Notes: generated from the letters alone by a model not told the origin. Shown: positions 1 to 11,483, numbered from the stretch's first letter. The stretch: DNA of 64,000 nucleotides from Streptacidiphilus sp. P02-A3a (GCF_014084105.1 NZ_CP048289.1:2861922-2925921), one strand, 5' to 3'. Numbers and translations are program-made.

Positions 1-2
1 GC

Positions 3-281
3 GCCGCGGTCACCCATCTGGCCTCCTGCGAGCCCGGCGACCTGTCCGGGATCACGCTGATGAGCGACGGCGCCACGGTGTACCAGTGCACCTCGCCGCA
101 CCAGGTGATGGAACTGCTGGAAGCCGGTCAGGGCGTGTTCGGCATCGCCCTCGGCGCGGCCTGGCGCGAACTCGACGCCTCGTTGCGGACCCTGCACGCC
201 GAGCGGACCGACACCGGCGAGAACCTGGCCGGGTACGACCCCGGCGACGAACTGGCCCGGCGGCGCAACCGCGCGGGCTGA
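3..281 (+). CDS. C-terminal fragment of an unidentified protein (5' end outside window)
   Basis: An open frame runs from the left edge to a TGA at 279-281, so only the last 92 residues are visible. It contains the stretch GITLMSDGATVYQ, then a helix-forming region and a charged tail rich in Arg, Asp and Glu. The 'LMSDG' string faintly recalls PP2C-type phosphatases, but no catalytic metal-binding set can be seen in this part, so I assign no function. It is followed 48 bp downstream by the SanA/YdcF-like gene on the same strand. Codon use is typical of the neighbours, with GC-rich third positions. Confidence 0.6.
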   Translation, partial: AAVTHLASCEPGDLSGITLMSDGATVYQCTSPHQVMELLEAGQGVFGIALGAAWRELDASLRTLHAERTDTGENLAGYDPGDELARRRNRAG

Positions 282-329
282 TCCCGGCGTCCGCTCGGTG
301 TCAGGGGACAGCGCGCGGGGAGGGCCGGG

Positions 330-1058
330 ATGCGGGCACGGGCGGGGCTGGGGCAGTGGGCGGGGCGAATACCGGGACGGCTGGAGGAGCGGGTCCGGCG
401 GCTCGGCCGCTCGCTGCGCACCCGGCGCGGGCAGCGGCGGGCGGTGCAACTGGTGGCCGCGCTCGCGGTGCTGGCGCTGCTGCCCCCGGCCTGGCTGTTC
501 GTGAGCACCGGCAGCCGACTGCGGACCGTGGCCGACGCGCCGTCGGAGCCGGTGGCGGTGGTCTTCGGCGCCGGGCTCAACCCCGACGGCACCCCCAGCG
601 ACTACCTGGCCGAGCGGCTGGACACCGCGCTCGACCTCTACCACCTGGGCAAGGTCAAGGCCTTCCTGGTCACCGGCGACAACGACCGGGCCAGCTACGA
701 CGAGCCCGACGCCATGCGCGACTACCTGCTGCGGCACGGCGTCCCCTCGGACCGGGTCGTCCGCGACTACGCCGGGTTCCACACCTGGGACTCCTGCTCC
801 CGCGCGCGGCGGATCTTCGGCGTCCGCAGCGCCCTGCTGGTCAGCCAGGGGTTCCACATCCGCCGGGCGGTGGCGCTGTGCCGCTCGGCCGGGATCGACG
901 CCTACGGGGTCAGCACCACTCAGCCGCACGACGTCACCTGGTACTACGGCGCGGCGCGGGAGATCCCGGCGGCCGGTGAGGCCCTGCTGGACGTACTGTT
1001 CCAGCCCGATCCGACCTACCTCGGCCCGCAGGTGGGCTCACTGGCGCGGTGGCGGTAG
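330..1058 (+). CDS. SanA/YdcF (DUF218) family membrane-anchored protein
   Basis: A 242-residue protein with a basic N-terminus (about 1-48), one transmembrane helix (about 49-68, LVAALAVLALLPPAWLFV) and an extracytoplasmic DUF218 domain. Family hallmarks are AVVFGAGLNPDGTPSDYLAERLDTALDLY, FLVTGDN and LLVSQGFHIRRAVALC. In E. coli, SanA and YdcF relatives affect envelope barrier function; YdcF binds S-adenosylmethionine, but the reaction is not known. The ATG at 330 follows a purine-rich GGGAGGG. A gap of 45 bp separates it from dinB, which appears to have its own promoter. Confidence 0.85.
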   Translation: MRARAGLGQWAGRIPGRLEERVRRLGRSLRTRRGQRRAVQLVAALAVLALLPPAWLFVSTGSRLRTVADAPSEPVAVVFGAGLNPDGTPSDYLAERLDTALDLYHLGKVKAFLVTGDNDRASYDEPDAMRDYLLRHGVPSDRVVRDYAGFHTWDSCSRARRIFGVRSALLVSQGFHIRRAVALCRSAGIDAYGVSTTQPHDVTWYYGAAREIPAAGEALLDVLFQPDPTYLGPQVGSLARWR

Positions 1059-1074
1059 GCGCGGCTGGGCTCGA

Positions 1075-1097
1075 CTGTCGTACCCGTGCGCGATGAT
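1075..1097 (+). promoter_or_regulatory. Near-match to PafBC-dependent (RecA-NDp) promoter for dinB
   Basis: TGTCG occupies 1076-1080, and after an 11-base interval GATGAT occupies 1092-1097. The mycobacterial RecA-NDp consensus is TTGTCRGTG-N8-TAnnnT, so the core has one mismatch (G for T at the first -10 base). The hexamer ends 6 bases before ATG 1104, the same geometry as the perfect site before the RecB-family gene at 37571-37593. That would make the dinB message leaderless from ATG 1104. Confidence 0.45.
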
Positions 1098-1103
1098 CGG
1101 CGT

Positions 1104-2555
1104 ATGCGGTCCCTGCCGTCGATCCTGCACCTCGACATGGACGCCTTCTTCGCGTCGGTGGAGCAGGCGTCCAAGCCGAGCCTGCGCGGAAAACCCGTGG
1201 TGGTGGGCGGCCTCAGCGGCCGGGGCGTGGTGGCCACCGCCTCCTACGAGGCGCGGCGGTTCGGCGTGCACTCCGCCATGCCGATGGCGCAGGCCCGGCG
1301 GCTCTGTCCGAACGCCGCCTTCCTGGTGCCGCGCTTCGAGCTGTACCGGCAGGTCAGCGACTTCGTGATGGGGCTGCTGCGGGAGCTCTCACCGCTGGTC
1401 GAACCGCTCAGCGTGGACGAGGCCTTCGTCGACCTGGAGGCCGGTCCCTACGGCGAGCTGCTCCGCGCGGGAGCGCCGGCCGAGGGGGTGGAGCTGGTCC
1501 GGGCGGTCGGCGAGGACCTGCGCGCCGACATCCTGACCGGCGTCGGGCTGACCGCCTCGGTCGGCCTGTCCGGCACCAAGTTCCTCTCCAAGATCGCCTC
1601 CGAGCAGGCCAAGCCGGACGGCCTGGTGCTGATCGAGCCGGGCCGGGAGCGGGAGATACTCGCCGAGCTGCCGGTCCGGGCGCTGCCGGGGGTCGGCCCG
1701 GCGACCGCCGAGACGCTGCGCCGGGTCGGGCTCACCCGGATCTCCGAGGTGGCGCGGACCCCCGAGGACGAGCTGGTGCGGCTGCTCGGCCGGGCGCACG
1801 GCGCTGGGGTGCACGCGCTGGCGCTGGGCCGGGACGAGCGTCCGGTGGTCGCCGAGCGCGACGCCAAGTCGGTCTCGGTGGAGGACACCTTCGAGGTCGA
1901 CCTGGCCGACGTCGACCGGATCCGGTTCGAGCTGGACCGGCTGGCCGCCCGCTGCGTGCGTCGGCTGCGCGACGCCGGGCGGTCCGGGCGGACGGTGGTG
2001 ATCAAGGTGCGGCGGTTCGACTTCACCACGCTGACCCGGTCCGAGACGCTGCCGTCGCCGACCGACGACCCGTTGGTGATCTCGGCCATGGCCCGTCGGC
2101 TGCTGGCGCAGGTGGAGCTCGTCGGCGGCGTCCGGCTGCTCGGCGTCGGCGTGTCCGGCCTCGCCGACTTCACCCAGGAGGACCTGTTCGCCCAGGCCCA
2201 GCGCGAGGCCGAGGCGGCCGAGGCGGCGGAGGCGGCGGCGGACGAGCCGGGCGAGGGTGAACCGGAGTCCGACGCCGCCTACGGCGGTCCGGACGCGCCG
2301 CGTGCCTTCCACCCGGGCGCGGCCCCCGCCCGCCGCTGGATGCCGGGCCAGGACGTGACGCACACCGAGTACGGCCCCGGATGGGTCCAGGGCAGCGGGG
2401 TGGGCCGGGTCACCGTGCGGTTCGAGGTCCCCGGTGCGGTCCCCGGCCGGGTCCGCACCTTCGCGGTCGACGACCCCGAGCTCACCCCGGCGTCCCCGCT
2501 GCCGCTGTCCGGCGGCGCCCAGTCGCCCGCCGCGGACAGCGCGGCGCCCCGGTAG
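1104..2555 (+). CDS. dinB: DNA polymerase IV (Y-family translesion polymerase)
   Basis: Error-prone translesion DNA polymerase, 483 residues. The palm opens with LHLDMDAFFASVE (metal ligand D11). SVDEAFVDLE supplies D105 and E106, and the helix-hairpin-helix LPGVGPATAETLRRVGL follows. The little-finger domain is followed by QEDLF (358-362), a beta-clamp-binding pentapeptide. An acidic Ala/Glu linker leads to a C-terminal domain ending about residue 475, an extension of roughly 120 residues over E. coli DinB that I associate with actinobacterial orthologues. I chose ATG 1104 because a promoter-like element ends 6 bp before it. GTG 1086 in frame is the alternative. Likely damage-inducible through PafBC. 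Confidence 0.95.
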   Translation: MRSLPSILHLDMDAFFASVEQASKPSLRGKPVVVGGLSGRGVVATASYEARRFGVHSAMPMAQARRLCPNAAFLVPRFELYRQVSDFVMGLLRELSPLVEPLSVDEAFVDLEAGPYGELLRAGAPAEGVELVRAVGEDLRADILTGVGLTASVGLSGTKFLSKIASEQAKPDGLVLIEPGREREILAELPVRALPGVGPATAETLRRVGLTRISEVARTPEDELVRLLGRAHGAGVHALALGRDERPVVAERDAKSVSVEDTFEVDLADVDRIRFELDRLAARCVRRLRDAGRSGRTVVIKVRRFDFTTLTRSETLPSPTDDPLVISAMARRLLAQVELVGGVRLLGVGVSGLADFTQEDLFAQAQREAEAAEAAEAAADEPGEGEPESDAAYGGPDAPRAFHPGAAPARRWMPGQDVTHTEYGPGWVQGSGVGRVTVRFEVPGAVPGRVRTFAVDDPELTPASPLPLSGGAQSPAADSAAPR

Positions 2556-2594
2556 CGCGGTCGCCACCGGGGCGCGAGGAGCGCGCGGCGCCGG

Positions 2595-3932
2595 TCAGGC
2601 GCCGATGGCGTGCCCGGGGTCACCCGAGGAGCGCGGGTAGGAGCCCGTGTCCCCGGTACGCGGGAAGGGCTCAGGGCGGGCACCGGTGGCCGGTCCCGAC
2701 CCGGGGTTGGCCCCGGGCACGGCGGTCGGACCGGAGGCCCGGGTGCTGTCCTGCACCTGGATGTGCTCGCGGTGCAGCTCGTCGCGGACGATCTGCTCCT
2801 CGGTGAACCGCTCGGTGACCAGCCGGATCCGCTCCACCGGGACCACTGCCTTGCGGACGATCACCCGCTCCTCGTGCAGGGTCACCTCCTCGGTGCTCTC
2901 GGTGATCTCCTGGTCGGTCAGCTGCGCCCGCTCGTCCGCGCCCACCGGTACCCGCTCCACCCGGATCCGCTCGCGGACCACCGGCACCCGGCGCTCCACC
3001 TGCTCCGAGGTGACGTAGCGGCGCAGCCGGGCGTGGCCGAGGACGCTCCACTCGGTGGAGATGTCCAGGCGCTCCTCGCGGCAGACGAACTCGATCGGCT
3101 CCGGCACCGCACTGCTGGCCGCGTTGCCCCCGGCGGGCCGGCCGACCAGCGGGTCGGTCAGCGGGTCCGGCGTGGGCCGGGTGACCGAGACCGGTGCGGG
3201 CTGCTGCGGCGCGGCGGCTGGGGCGGCGGCGGGCTGCGGCGCGGCGGACTGCGGCGTGGACTGGGCCGACTGGGGCTGGGCCGACTGGGGCTGCGGCGAC
3301 TGGGACTGGGCCGACTGGGGCTGGGGCGTCGACATGAAGGCGGCCGTCCTGCTGCTGGGGGATTCGGTGGGCGCGGCGACCGTTGGCATGGACTGCGTCG
3401 ACTCCGGGCCGGGCGCCGCCGCCGCGGGCTGCTGCGGCGCGGTGGCGGTCTTGGACGGCTCGGGCGCGGCCACGGCGGCGGCGGCACCGGCAGCGGCGGC
3501 AGCCGTCCCGGCGGTCCTGGCCTCGCCGCCCGCCGTCGTCCCGGCCGTCGTCCCGGCCGCGGTGCCGGAGCCGTTGCCGTTGGCCGAGCCGGAACCGGAG
3601 CCGTCCTGACCGGCCCCGGCCGGGAGCTCCAGGCCGTAGTAGCGGTAGAGCTGCAACTCCTGCGCGGGCGAGAGGTGCTGCCCGACACCGAAGTCGGGAG
3701 AGTCCTTGACCTGCGACTTGTCGTACGGCACCCGCAGCTCGTCGCTGACGAACTCGCTGGTGGTGAGCGGGACGAAGGCGTCCCGGCCGAAGAGGCCGGT
3801 GCGCACGGCCGCCCACTCCGGCTCGCCGGTCGCGTCGTCGAGGTACACCTCGTCGATGGTGCCGATCTTGTCGCCGTTGCGGTCCACAGCCTTGTGGCCG
3901 ATCAGGTCCCTGGGGTCGATCTCGGTCTGCAC
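2595..3932 (-). CDS. PRC-barrel and DUF2382 domain protein
   Basis: A 445-residue cytoplasmic protein. Residues 1-85 form a PRC-barrel (DLIGHKAVDRNGDKIGTIDEVYLDD, then WAAVRTGLFG). Residues about 110-280 are low complexity: Gly/Ser/Asn, a poly-Ala stretch, and a Gln/Ser/Pro section of short repeats. Residues about 280-405 are a DUF2382 domain with charged beta repeats (EERLDIS, ERRVPVVRERIRVERVPVG, EVTLHEERVIVRKAVVPVERIRL). PRC-barrel/DUF2382 proteins occur in stress-tolerant bacteria, but the biochemical role is unknown. The GTG start at 3932 has a clear AAGGAG before it, and an 18-bp palindrome lies about 20 bp upstream. Confidence 0.9.
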   Translation of the reverse strand: MQTEIDPRDLIGHKAVDRNGDKIGTIDEVYLDDATGEPEWAAVRTGLFGRDAFVPLTTSEFVSDELRVPYDKSQVKDSPDFGVGQHLSPAQELQLYRYYGLELPAGAGQDGSGSGSANGNGSGTAAGTTAGTTAGGEARTAGTAAAAAGAAAAVAAPEPSKTATAPQQPAAAAPGPESTQSMPTVAAPTESPSSRTAAFMSTPQPQSAQSQSPQPQSAQPQSAQSTPQSAAPQPAAAPAAAPQQPAPVSVTRPTPDPLTDPLVGRPAGGNAASSAVPEPIEFVCREERLDISTEWSVLGHARLRRYVTSEQVERRVPVVRERIRVERVPVGADERAQLTDQEITESTEEVTLHEERVIVRKAVVPVERIRLVTERFTEEQIVRDELHREHIQVQDSTRASGPTAVPGANPGSGPATGARPEPFPRTGDTGSYPRSSGDPGHAIGA

Positions 3933-3951
3933 GGCTCGTCCACTCCTTACG

Positions 3952-3969
3952 GCGGGGATGCATCCCCGC
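3952..3969. promoter_or_regulatory. Perfect 18-bp palindrome upstream of the PRC-barrel gene
   Basis: GCGGGGATGCATCCCCGC reads identically on both strands. It lies in the presumed 5' untranslated region of the minus-strand gene starting at 3932, next to its ribosome binding site. It could be a dimeric repressor site or an RNA hairpin over the translation start. No cognate regulator is identifiable. Confidence 0.4.
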
Positions 3970-4112
3970 TCGCGCAGGCGCGCAGGGAAAATATGGTCAT
4001 GTCATACAAAAGTCCACAATGATCACGTTGTCGAGTTCTGGACGCCCGAGCGGGTGTGTCGCTAGGCCAACCGGGGGCAGTCGCAGGCGCGTGCGACCCG
4101 AGGGGACGCTGG

Positions 4113-4118
4113 TAGCCT
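4113..4118 (+). promoter_or_regulatory. Probable -10 element for the gcvP leader
   Basis: TAGCCT matches the Streptomyces housekeeping -10 pattern and would start transcription near 4125, just before the glycine riboswitch. No convincing -35 element is visible at the usual distance. Confidence 0.4.
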
Positions 4119-4127
4119 GGCAGTGAC

Positions 4128-4365
4128 CGACGAGCGCGCGCGGGAGAGTCCGCACGCCGTTGTGGCGCCGAAGGAGCAACTCCTCCCCGGAATCTCTCAG
4201 GCACCCGTACCGCGCGTGCTGGGTCACTCTGGAAAGCAGGGCGGGCACGGGCGACCGGGCCGGTCCTCACCGACGGTGAAAACCGGTGTCGCCGGACACC
4301 CGCGCGAGCGGGCCCAGCGCCACCGGTGAAGCTCTCAGGTAACAGATGACAGAGGGGGAGGTCGT
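4128..4365 (+). promoter_or_regulatory. Tandem glycine riboswitch controlling gcvP
   Basis: The leader contains two glycine-aptamer-like segments in a row. The first, about 4128-4240, has GGGAGAGTC, GCCGAAGGAGCAACTCC and ATCTCTCAGGCA, ending with ACTCTGGAAAGC. The second, about 4241-4365, has GAAGCTCTCAGGTAACAGA and ATGACAGAGGGG. These are the conserved landmarks of the gcvT-type riboswitch, and the gene 50 bp downstream is glycine decarboxylase. By family knowledge, glycine binding turns on gcv expression so that excess glycine is catabolised. I see no obvious intrinsic terminator in the expression platform, so the switch may act on translation. Confidence 0.9.
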
Positions 4366-4416
4366 CCCGGCACACCCACATGTGCCACCCGGGTCCGACC
4401 AGGAGGCCACCCCGCC

Positions 4417-7308
<2,892 letters not shown>

Positions 7309-7317
7309 GTCCGGCTG

Positions 7318-7366
7318 ACGGCGAGGGGCCGCCACCGGATGACCGGTGGCGGCCCCTCGCCGTTTT
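7318..7366 (+). terminator. Rho-independent terminator after gcvP
   Basis: A 21-bp perfect stem (7318-7338 with 7343-7363) closes the 4-base loop ATGA, and the 3' arm ends in a short run of T at 7363-7366. It begins 10 bp after the gcvP stop codon. Confidence 0.9.
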
Positions 7367-7451
7367 CCCGCAGTGGTGCTCCGCGCGGTGGTGTGGTCGG
7401 CGGTGGTGCCTGCTTTCCGCTGGGGAGGGTCGGGCTCGGTTGCGGGTCTGG

Positions 7452-7643
7452 TCAGGCTGCCGTGGCCAGCGGCCGGTGCGGGGCGATCACCCGGCCGTCG
7501 GGCAGGATCTCGCCGCTGTCCTCGAACATCAGGACCCCGTTGCACAGCAGGCTCCAGCCCTGCTCGGGGTGGCCGGCCACCACGACGGCGGCCTCACGGT
7601 CCGGCGAGTCGGCAGACGGGCAGACGGGACGGTGCTGGCACAT
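7452..7643 (-). CDS. DUF5999-like small protein
   Basis: A 63-residue protein beginning MCQHRPVCPSADSPDREAA and containing HPEQGWSLLCNGVLMFEDSGEILPDGR. This closely fits the small Streptomyces family I know as DUF5999, of unknown function. Three cysteines near the N-terminus and centre (C2, C8, C34) with H4 could bind metal, but this is speculation. GAGGG about 8 bp before the ATG is a good ribosome binding site. It is convergent with gcvP and monocistronic. Confidence 0.85.
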   Translation of the reverse strand: MCQHRPVCPSADSPDREAAVVVAGHPEQGWSLLCNGVLMFEDSGEILPDGRVIAPHRPLATAA

Positions 7644-7938
7644 GCGCGTACCCTCGATTCGGAGTTGCGATCACCGCGCGGTCCGCTGACGGAGGTGTGA
7701 ACCGCCCCCGTATCGGGTAGAGGCTGAGGCCCCCCGCACTCTTCCAGTGTCGGTGTCCGGCGACGCTTGCGCAGCCATTTGGTGACATGCATCACGAGTT
7801 CACGGCAGGGATCACCCGTTTGGCGTCGGGCGTGACGCGGGCGCACCCGAAGTGACCACCTGGTGCATGGTCGGTTCGGGCGCGCCCAACTGGTCCTTCT
7901 CGCTGCTGGATCCCTTTCGCCGCCGTGGCCCCCTGGCG
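7644..7938. other. Intergenic region, promoter of the DUF5999-like gene
   Basis: About 295 bp between two minus-strand genes. It should hold the promoter of the gene starting at 7643. I see no RNA gene, repeat or hairpin in it that I can support. Confidence 0.5.
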
Positions 7939-8538
7939 TCAGCTCGCGGCGGTCAGCAGGCTCCCGTTGCCGTTCGACAGCGGCGCCAGCAGGTGCCCGG
8001 CGTCGTACGGGACGTGCGCGGTCACGCCGAGCGGGGCCGGGGCCAGCGGGATCAGCAGGTCGCGACCGTGGGCCGGGTCCAGCACCGGGTGCAGCCACAG
8101 CGCCGTCATGTAGCGGCCCGGCACCGACAGCAGGCGCGGCAGGAACGGCGTGGGCGAGCTGGTGGTGTGCGCCCGGGCCTGGTGCAGCGCCCGCTTGGTG
8201 GACAACGGGTAGGGCCCCTCCGCGAAGTGCGCGAAGACGTGCTCCCCCTCGGCCGTCTCCCGGGTCTCGGCGGCGGCGACGACCTCGTCGCCGTCCAGGA
8301 TCAGGAAACGCCAGCCGGTTCGCCTGGCGCCGTTGAGCATCCCCGTGGCGGTGCCGCGCGCGGACGCGGTCGCCTCCGCGTCGAGCAGGTGGACCGGGAG
8401 CGGGAGCGCGGGCACGAGCTGCCCGCTTCGCTGCCGCGTGGCCGAGCCCCGTCCGGCGCAGACGGCGGACGGGGAGTCCAGGGCGGTGAGGACGGCGCGC
8501 AGGGCGGCAGCGGGGGGCTGGGGGAGCGACAGGGTCAT
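7939..8538 (-). CDS. Conserved hypothetical protein
   Basis: A 199-residue cytoplasmic protein with no motif I recognise. Sequence landmarks are WRFLILDGDEVVAAAET (about 80-96), HVFAHFAEGPYPLSTKRAL (about 105-123) and RYMTALWLHPVLDPAHGRDLLIPLAPAP (about 146-173). It is mixed alpha/beta in character, with no signal peptide or membrane segment. The open frame extends upstream to 8754, but ATG 8538 is preceded by GAGAGGCGAAC at suitable spacing and the longer N-terminus is Pro/Arg-rich, so I take 8538 as start. Divergent from the GCS2-type ligase gene. Function unknown. Confidence 0.7.
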   Translation of the reverse strand: MTLSLPQPPAAALRAVLTALDSPSAVCAGRGSATRQRSGQLVPALPLPVHLLDAEATASARGTATGMLNGARRTGWRFLILDGDEVVAAAETRETAEGEHVFAHFAEGPYPLSTKRALHQARAHTTSSPTPFLPRLLSVPGRYMTALWLHPVLDPAHGRDLLIPLAPAPLGVTAHVPYDAGHLLAPLSNGNGSLLTAAS

Positions 8539-8937
8539 GTGTTCGCCTCTCATGGCAGAGACAGGCGGTGCGGGAACGTGCTCAGGCACCGGCGGCGCTG
8601 GGGGCGGACGCCACTGGCCTGGGATGACGCGGTGAGAGCGGAGGGGGTTCGGGGGCGCCCGGGCCAGCCGCTGCGGACAGCCGGACCCAGCCACGCGGGC
8701 GTGGGGGCCCGCGGGCGGTGCCTCTCGTACCTGCTTGCGAGTGTAACCGAACAAATGCGATGCGTGACTCTTCTACTACTGTCGGTATGCGGCCGCAAGG
8801 GATATTTCGGACTGTTCGTAGGCGCAGGGGTGAGTTGGCACATGCCAGGCGCCGGGATATCGATCTCCGGGGCTGGGCATGCTGCACTGGCGGGGCCGGC
8901 CCGGGCGGGCCGTGCTGACCGAGGGAGGCAGGCGCCC
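8539..8937. other. Divergent intergenic region
   Basis: About 400 bp between divergent genes. It must contain two promoters. It includes a relatively AT-rich section around 8740-8830, likely the promoter core. I found no clear operator, RNA gene or repeat. A TGTCG at 8780 lacks a TAnnnT at the right distance and is not a PafBC site. Confidence 0.45.
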
Positions 8938-10464
8938 ATGGGGGAGAAGGTCGTTGCGAGCAGTGCCGAGCTCGCCGATCGGCAGCAGTACCGCCGCAAA
9001 CTACGCCAGTGCCTGGAGGCGCTCGGGCGGATGCTCGCGGAGCAGCGGTTCGACCGACCGCGCGCCGTCATGGGCCTGGAGATCGAACTCAACCTCGCGG
9101 ACGACTCCGGCCGCCCGGTCATGCTCAACGAACCGGTGCTGGAGTCCATCGCCAGCGGTGACTTCCAGACCGAGCTGGGCCGCTTCAACGTCGAGGTCAA
9201 CATCGCCCCGCACCCGCTGGACGGGCGGGTCTTCGAGGAACTGCGCGAGGAGATCGACACCGGGCTGCGCTACGCCGACCGCAAGGCCGCCGAGGTGGGC
9301 GCGCGCCTGGTCACCGTCGGCATCCTGCCGACGCTCGCCCCGGGTGACGCGGTCCTGGACAACCTCTCCCCGGGGGACCGCTACCAGCTGCTCAACGACC
9401 GGATCCTGGCGGCGCGCGGCGAGAACATCACGCTCGACATCGACGGCGTCGAACGGCTGCGGATGGACTCCGCGTCGGTCGTTCCCGAGGCCGCGTGCAC
9501 CTCGCTGCAACTGCACCTGCAGGTGACCCCGGACCGCTTCGCCGGGGTCTGGAACGCCGCCCAGGCACTGACCGGCCCGCAGCTGGCGCTCGGCGCCAAC
9601 TCACCCTTCCTGTTCGGGCGGGAACTGTGGCGGGAGACCCGGTGCATCCTGTTCGAGCAGGCCTGCGACACCCGGCCGGACGAGCTGAAGGCGCAGGGCG
9701 TGCGGCCGATCACCTGGTTCGGCGAACGCTGGATCGACTCGGTGACCGACCTCTTCGAGGAGAACGTCCGCTACTTCCCCTCGCTGCTGCCGATCTGCGA
9801 CGACGAGGACCCGCTGCTGGTGCTCGCGGCCGGGGGCGTCCCGCGGCTGCGCGAACTGCGGCTGCACAACGGGACCATCTACCGGTGGAACCGGCCGATC
9901 TACGACATCGCCGGGGGCGTGCCGCACCTGCGGGTGGAGAACCGCTCGCTGCCCGCCGGACCGACGGTGGTGGACACCCTCGCCAACGCCGCCTTCTACT
10001 ACGGCCTGGTCCGGGCGCTCGCGGAGCAGAGCCGCCCGGTGTGGACCCGGCTGCCGTTCGCGCTCGCCGCCGAGAACTTCCACCTGGCCGCCCGGCACGG
10101 TCTGGACGCGGAGCTGTGGTGGCCGCGGCCCGGGCGGCTGGGCGCCCGCGGCCCCGCCGTGCGCGGCGGCGGCGGGGTGGCCCGGGTCCCGGTCCGCGAG
10201 CTGGTGCTGGACGAGCTGCTGCCGCTGGCCTACCGGGGCCTGGACGCCTGGGGTGTGGAGCCGCACGACCGGGACCGCTACCTGGGCATCATCGAGCAGC
10301 GCTGCGTGCGCAACATGAACGGGGCGGCCTGGCAGAGCGCCGCGTTCCACGACCGGCGCGAGCGGCTGGGCCTGGACCGGGCGTCGGCGCTGGCCGACAT
10401 GACCCGCCGCTACATGGAGCTGATGCGGGAGGGCGAGCCGGTGCACAGCTGGCCGGTGCGCTGA
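8938..10464 (+). CDS. Glutamate-cysteine ligase family (GCS2) protein
   Basis: A 508-residue member of the carboxylate-amine ligase GCS2 family. It has MGLEIELNLADDSGRPVMLNEPVLE (about 42-67), the metal-binding FNVEVNIAPHPLDG (about 83-96), CTSLQLHLQVTP (about 187-198), ANSPFLFGRELWRETR and HLRVENRSLPAGPTVVDTLANAAFYYGL. These enzymes form a gamma-glutamyl bond with ATP. The substrate here is not certain, because this group also includes mycothiol-era EgtA-like and uncharacterised ligases. ATG 8938 follows GAGGGAGGC. The next gene starts 65 bp downstream and is probably separately expressed. Confidence 0.85.
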   Translation: MGEKVVASSAELADRQQYRRKLRQCLEALGRMLAEQRFDRPRAVMGLEIELNLADDSGRPVMLNEPVLESIASGDFQTELGRFNVEVNIAPHPLDGRVFEELREEIDTGLRYADRKAAEVGARLVTVGILPTLAPGDAVLDNLSPGDRYQLLNDRILAARGENITLDIDGVERLRMDSASVVPEAACTSLQLHLQVTPDRFAGVWNAAQALTGPQLALGANSPFLFGRELWRETRCILFEQACDTRPDELKAQGVRPITWFGERWIDSVTDLFEENVRYFPSLLPICDDEDPLLVLAAGGVPRLRELRLHNGTIYRWNRPIYDIAGGVPHLRVENRSLPAGPTVVDTLANAAFYYGLVRALAEQSRPVWTRLPFALAAENFHLAARHGLDAELWWPRPGRLGARGPAVRGGGGVARVPVRELVLDELLPLAYRGLDAWGVEPHDRDRYLGIIEQRCVRNMNGAAWQSAAFHDRRERLGLDRASALADMTRRYMELMREGEPVHSWPVR

Positions 10465-10529
10465 GGCCGGGCTCACAGGGTGCTGTGCGATGATCGTCCG
10501 AACATAGCGCCCGCGTGGGAGACACCGTC

Positions 10530-11315
10530 GTGACCACCACCGAAACCGTTCCGGCCGCGGCCGGGCTCAGCCGCCGCCTGCTCGGACAGGAGACGCTGAT
10601 CGTCCTCGGGCTGTCCCTGGGGGCAAGCGCGCTGTACGCCTATATCGACTTCGCCAGGTCGGTGACCGCGCCCACCTCGCTGAAGTCGCAGACGGCCAAC
10701 CTCAACGGCTCGCTCGCGCCCGGCCGCCCCTGGTTCGACCTGGCGTTCCAGCTGTTCAACATCGGCACCGCGCTGGTCCCGGTGGCCCTGGTCGGCTATC
10801 TGCTGCTGCGCGAGGGCTCCTCGATACGGCAGCTCGGCTTCGACCTGACCCGCCCCGGATTCGACTTCTCCCGGGGGCTGCTGGTCGCCGCCGGGATCGG
10901 CGGCTCCGGCCTGGCCCTCTACCTGGGCGCGCACGCCCTGGGGGCCAACCTGACCGTGGTCCCCAGCTCGCTGCCCGACGTGTGGTGGCGGATCCCGGTG
11001 CTGATCCTCTCGGCCGCGCAGAACGCGGTGGTCGAGGAGGTCATCGTGGTCGGCTACCTGACCCGAAGGCTCCAGCAGCTCGGCTGGTCCTGGCGGGCGA
11101 CGGTGATCGCCAGCGCCCTGCTGCGCGGCTCGTACCACCTGTACCAGGGCGTGGGCGGCTTCGTCGGCAACGTCGTGATGGGGCTCATCTTCTGCTGGCT
11201 GTACCGGCGCTGGCGCCGGGTGGCGCCGCTGGCGACGGCGCACACCCTGATCGACTCGGTGGCCTTCGTCGGCTACGTGCTCCTGGCCGGCCACGTCAGC
11301 TGGCTCCCGACCTGA
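10530..11315 (+). CDS. CPBP (CAAX/Abi) family membrane protein
   Basis: A 261-residue polytopic membrane protein with about seven to eight hydrophobic segments. The C-terminal Abi domain carries VVEEVIVVGYLTRRLQQLGW, then LLRGSYHLYQG and TAHTLIDSVAFVGY, corresponding to the EE, FxxxH and H/D motifs of CPBP intramembrane proteases. The first motif reads EEVIVV rather than the classical EExxxR, so the arginine is absent; catalytic activity is therefore uncertain. GTG 10530 is 8 bp after GGGAGA; GTG 10515 is an in-frame alternative. The 3' flank has short GACCTGACCTG repeats (about 11312-11343). Confidence 0.85.
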   Translation: MTTTETVPAAAGLSRRLLGQETLIVLGLSLGASALYAYIDFARSVTAPTSLKSQTANLNGSLAPGRPWFDLAFQLFNIGTALVPVALVGYLLLREGSSIRQLGFDLTRPGFDFSRGLLVAAGIGGSGLALYLGAHALGANLTVVPSSLPDVWWRIPVLILSAAQNAVVEEVIVVGYLTRRLQQLGWSWRATVIASALLRGSYHLYQGVGGFVGNVVMGLIFCWLYRRWRRVAPLATAHTLIDSVAFVGYVLLAGHVSWLPT

Positions 11316-11483
11316 CCTGACCTGCCCTGCCTTGACCTGACCTGCGCGCCACCGTCCGACTGCGGTCCCGGCCTGCGGGCGGGGGCGGTCGGTCCCTTGC
11401 CTGACATGCACGCAACAAAAAACTCGCCCGAAAGGGGGGCGGGATCGCCCGACAGTCGGAAGGGGTTGTCGAACGAGCTGTTC

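Noticed and set aside
4028..4050. TTGTCG at 4028 as a PafBC promoter
   Set aside because: The position for TAnnnT reads CCCGAG, so the -10 is absent.
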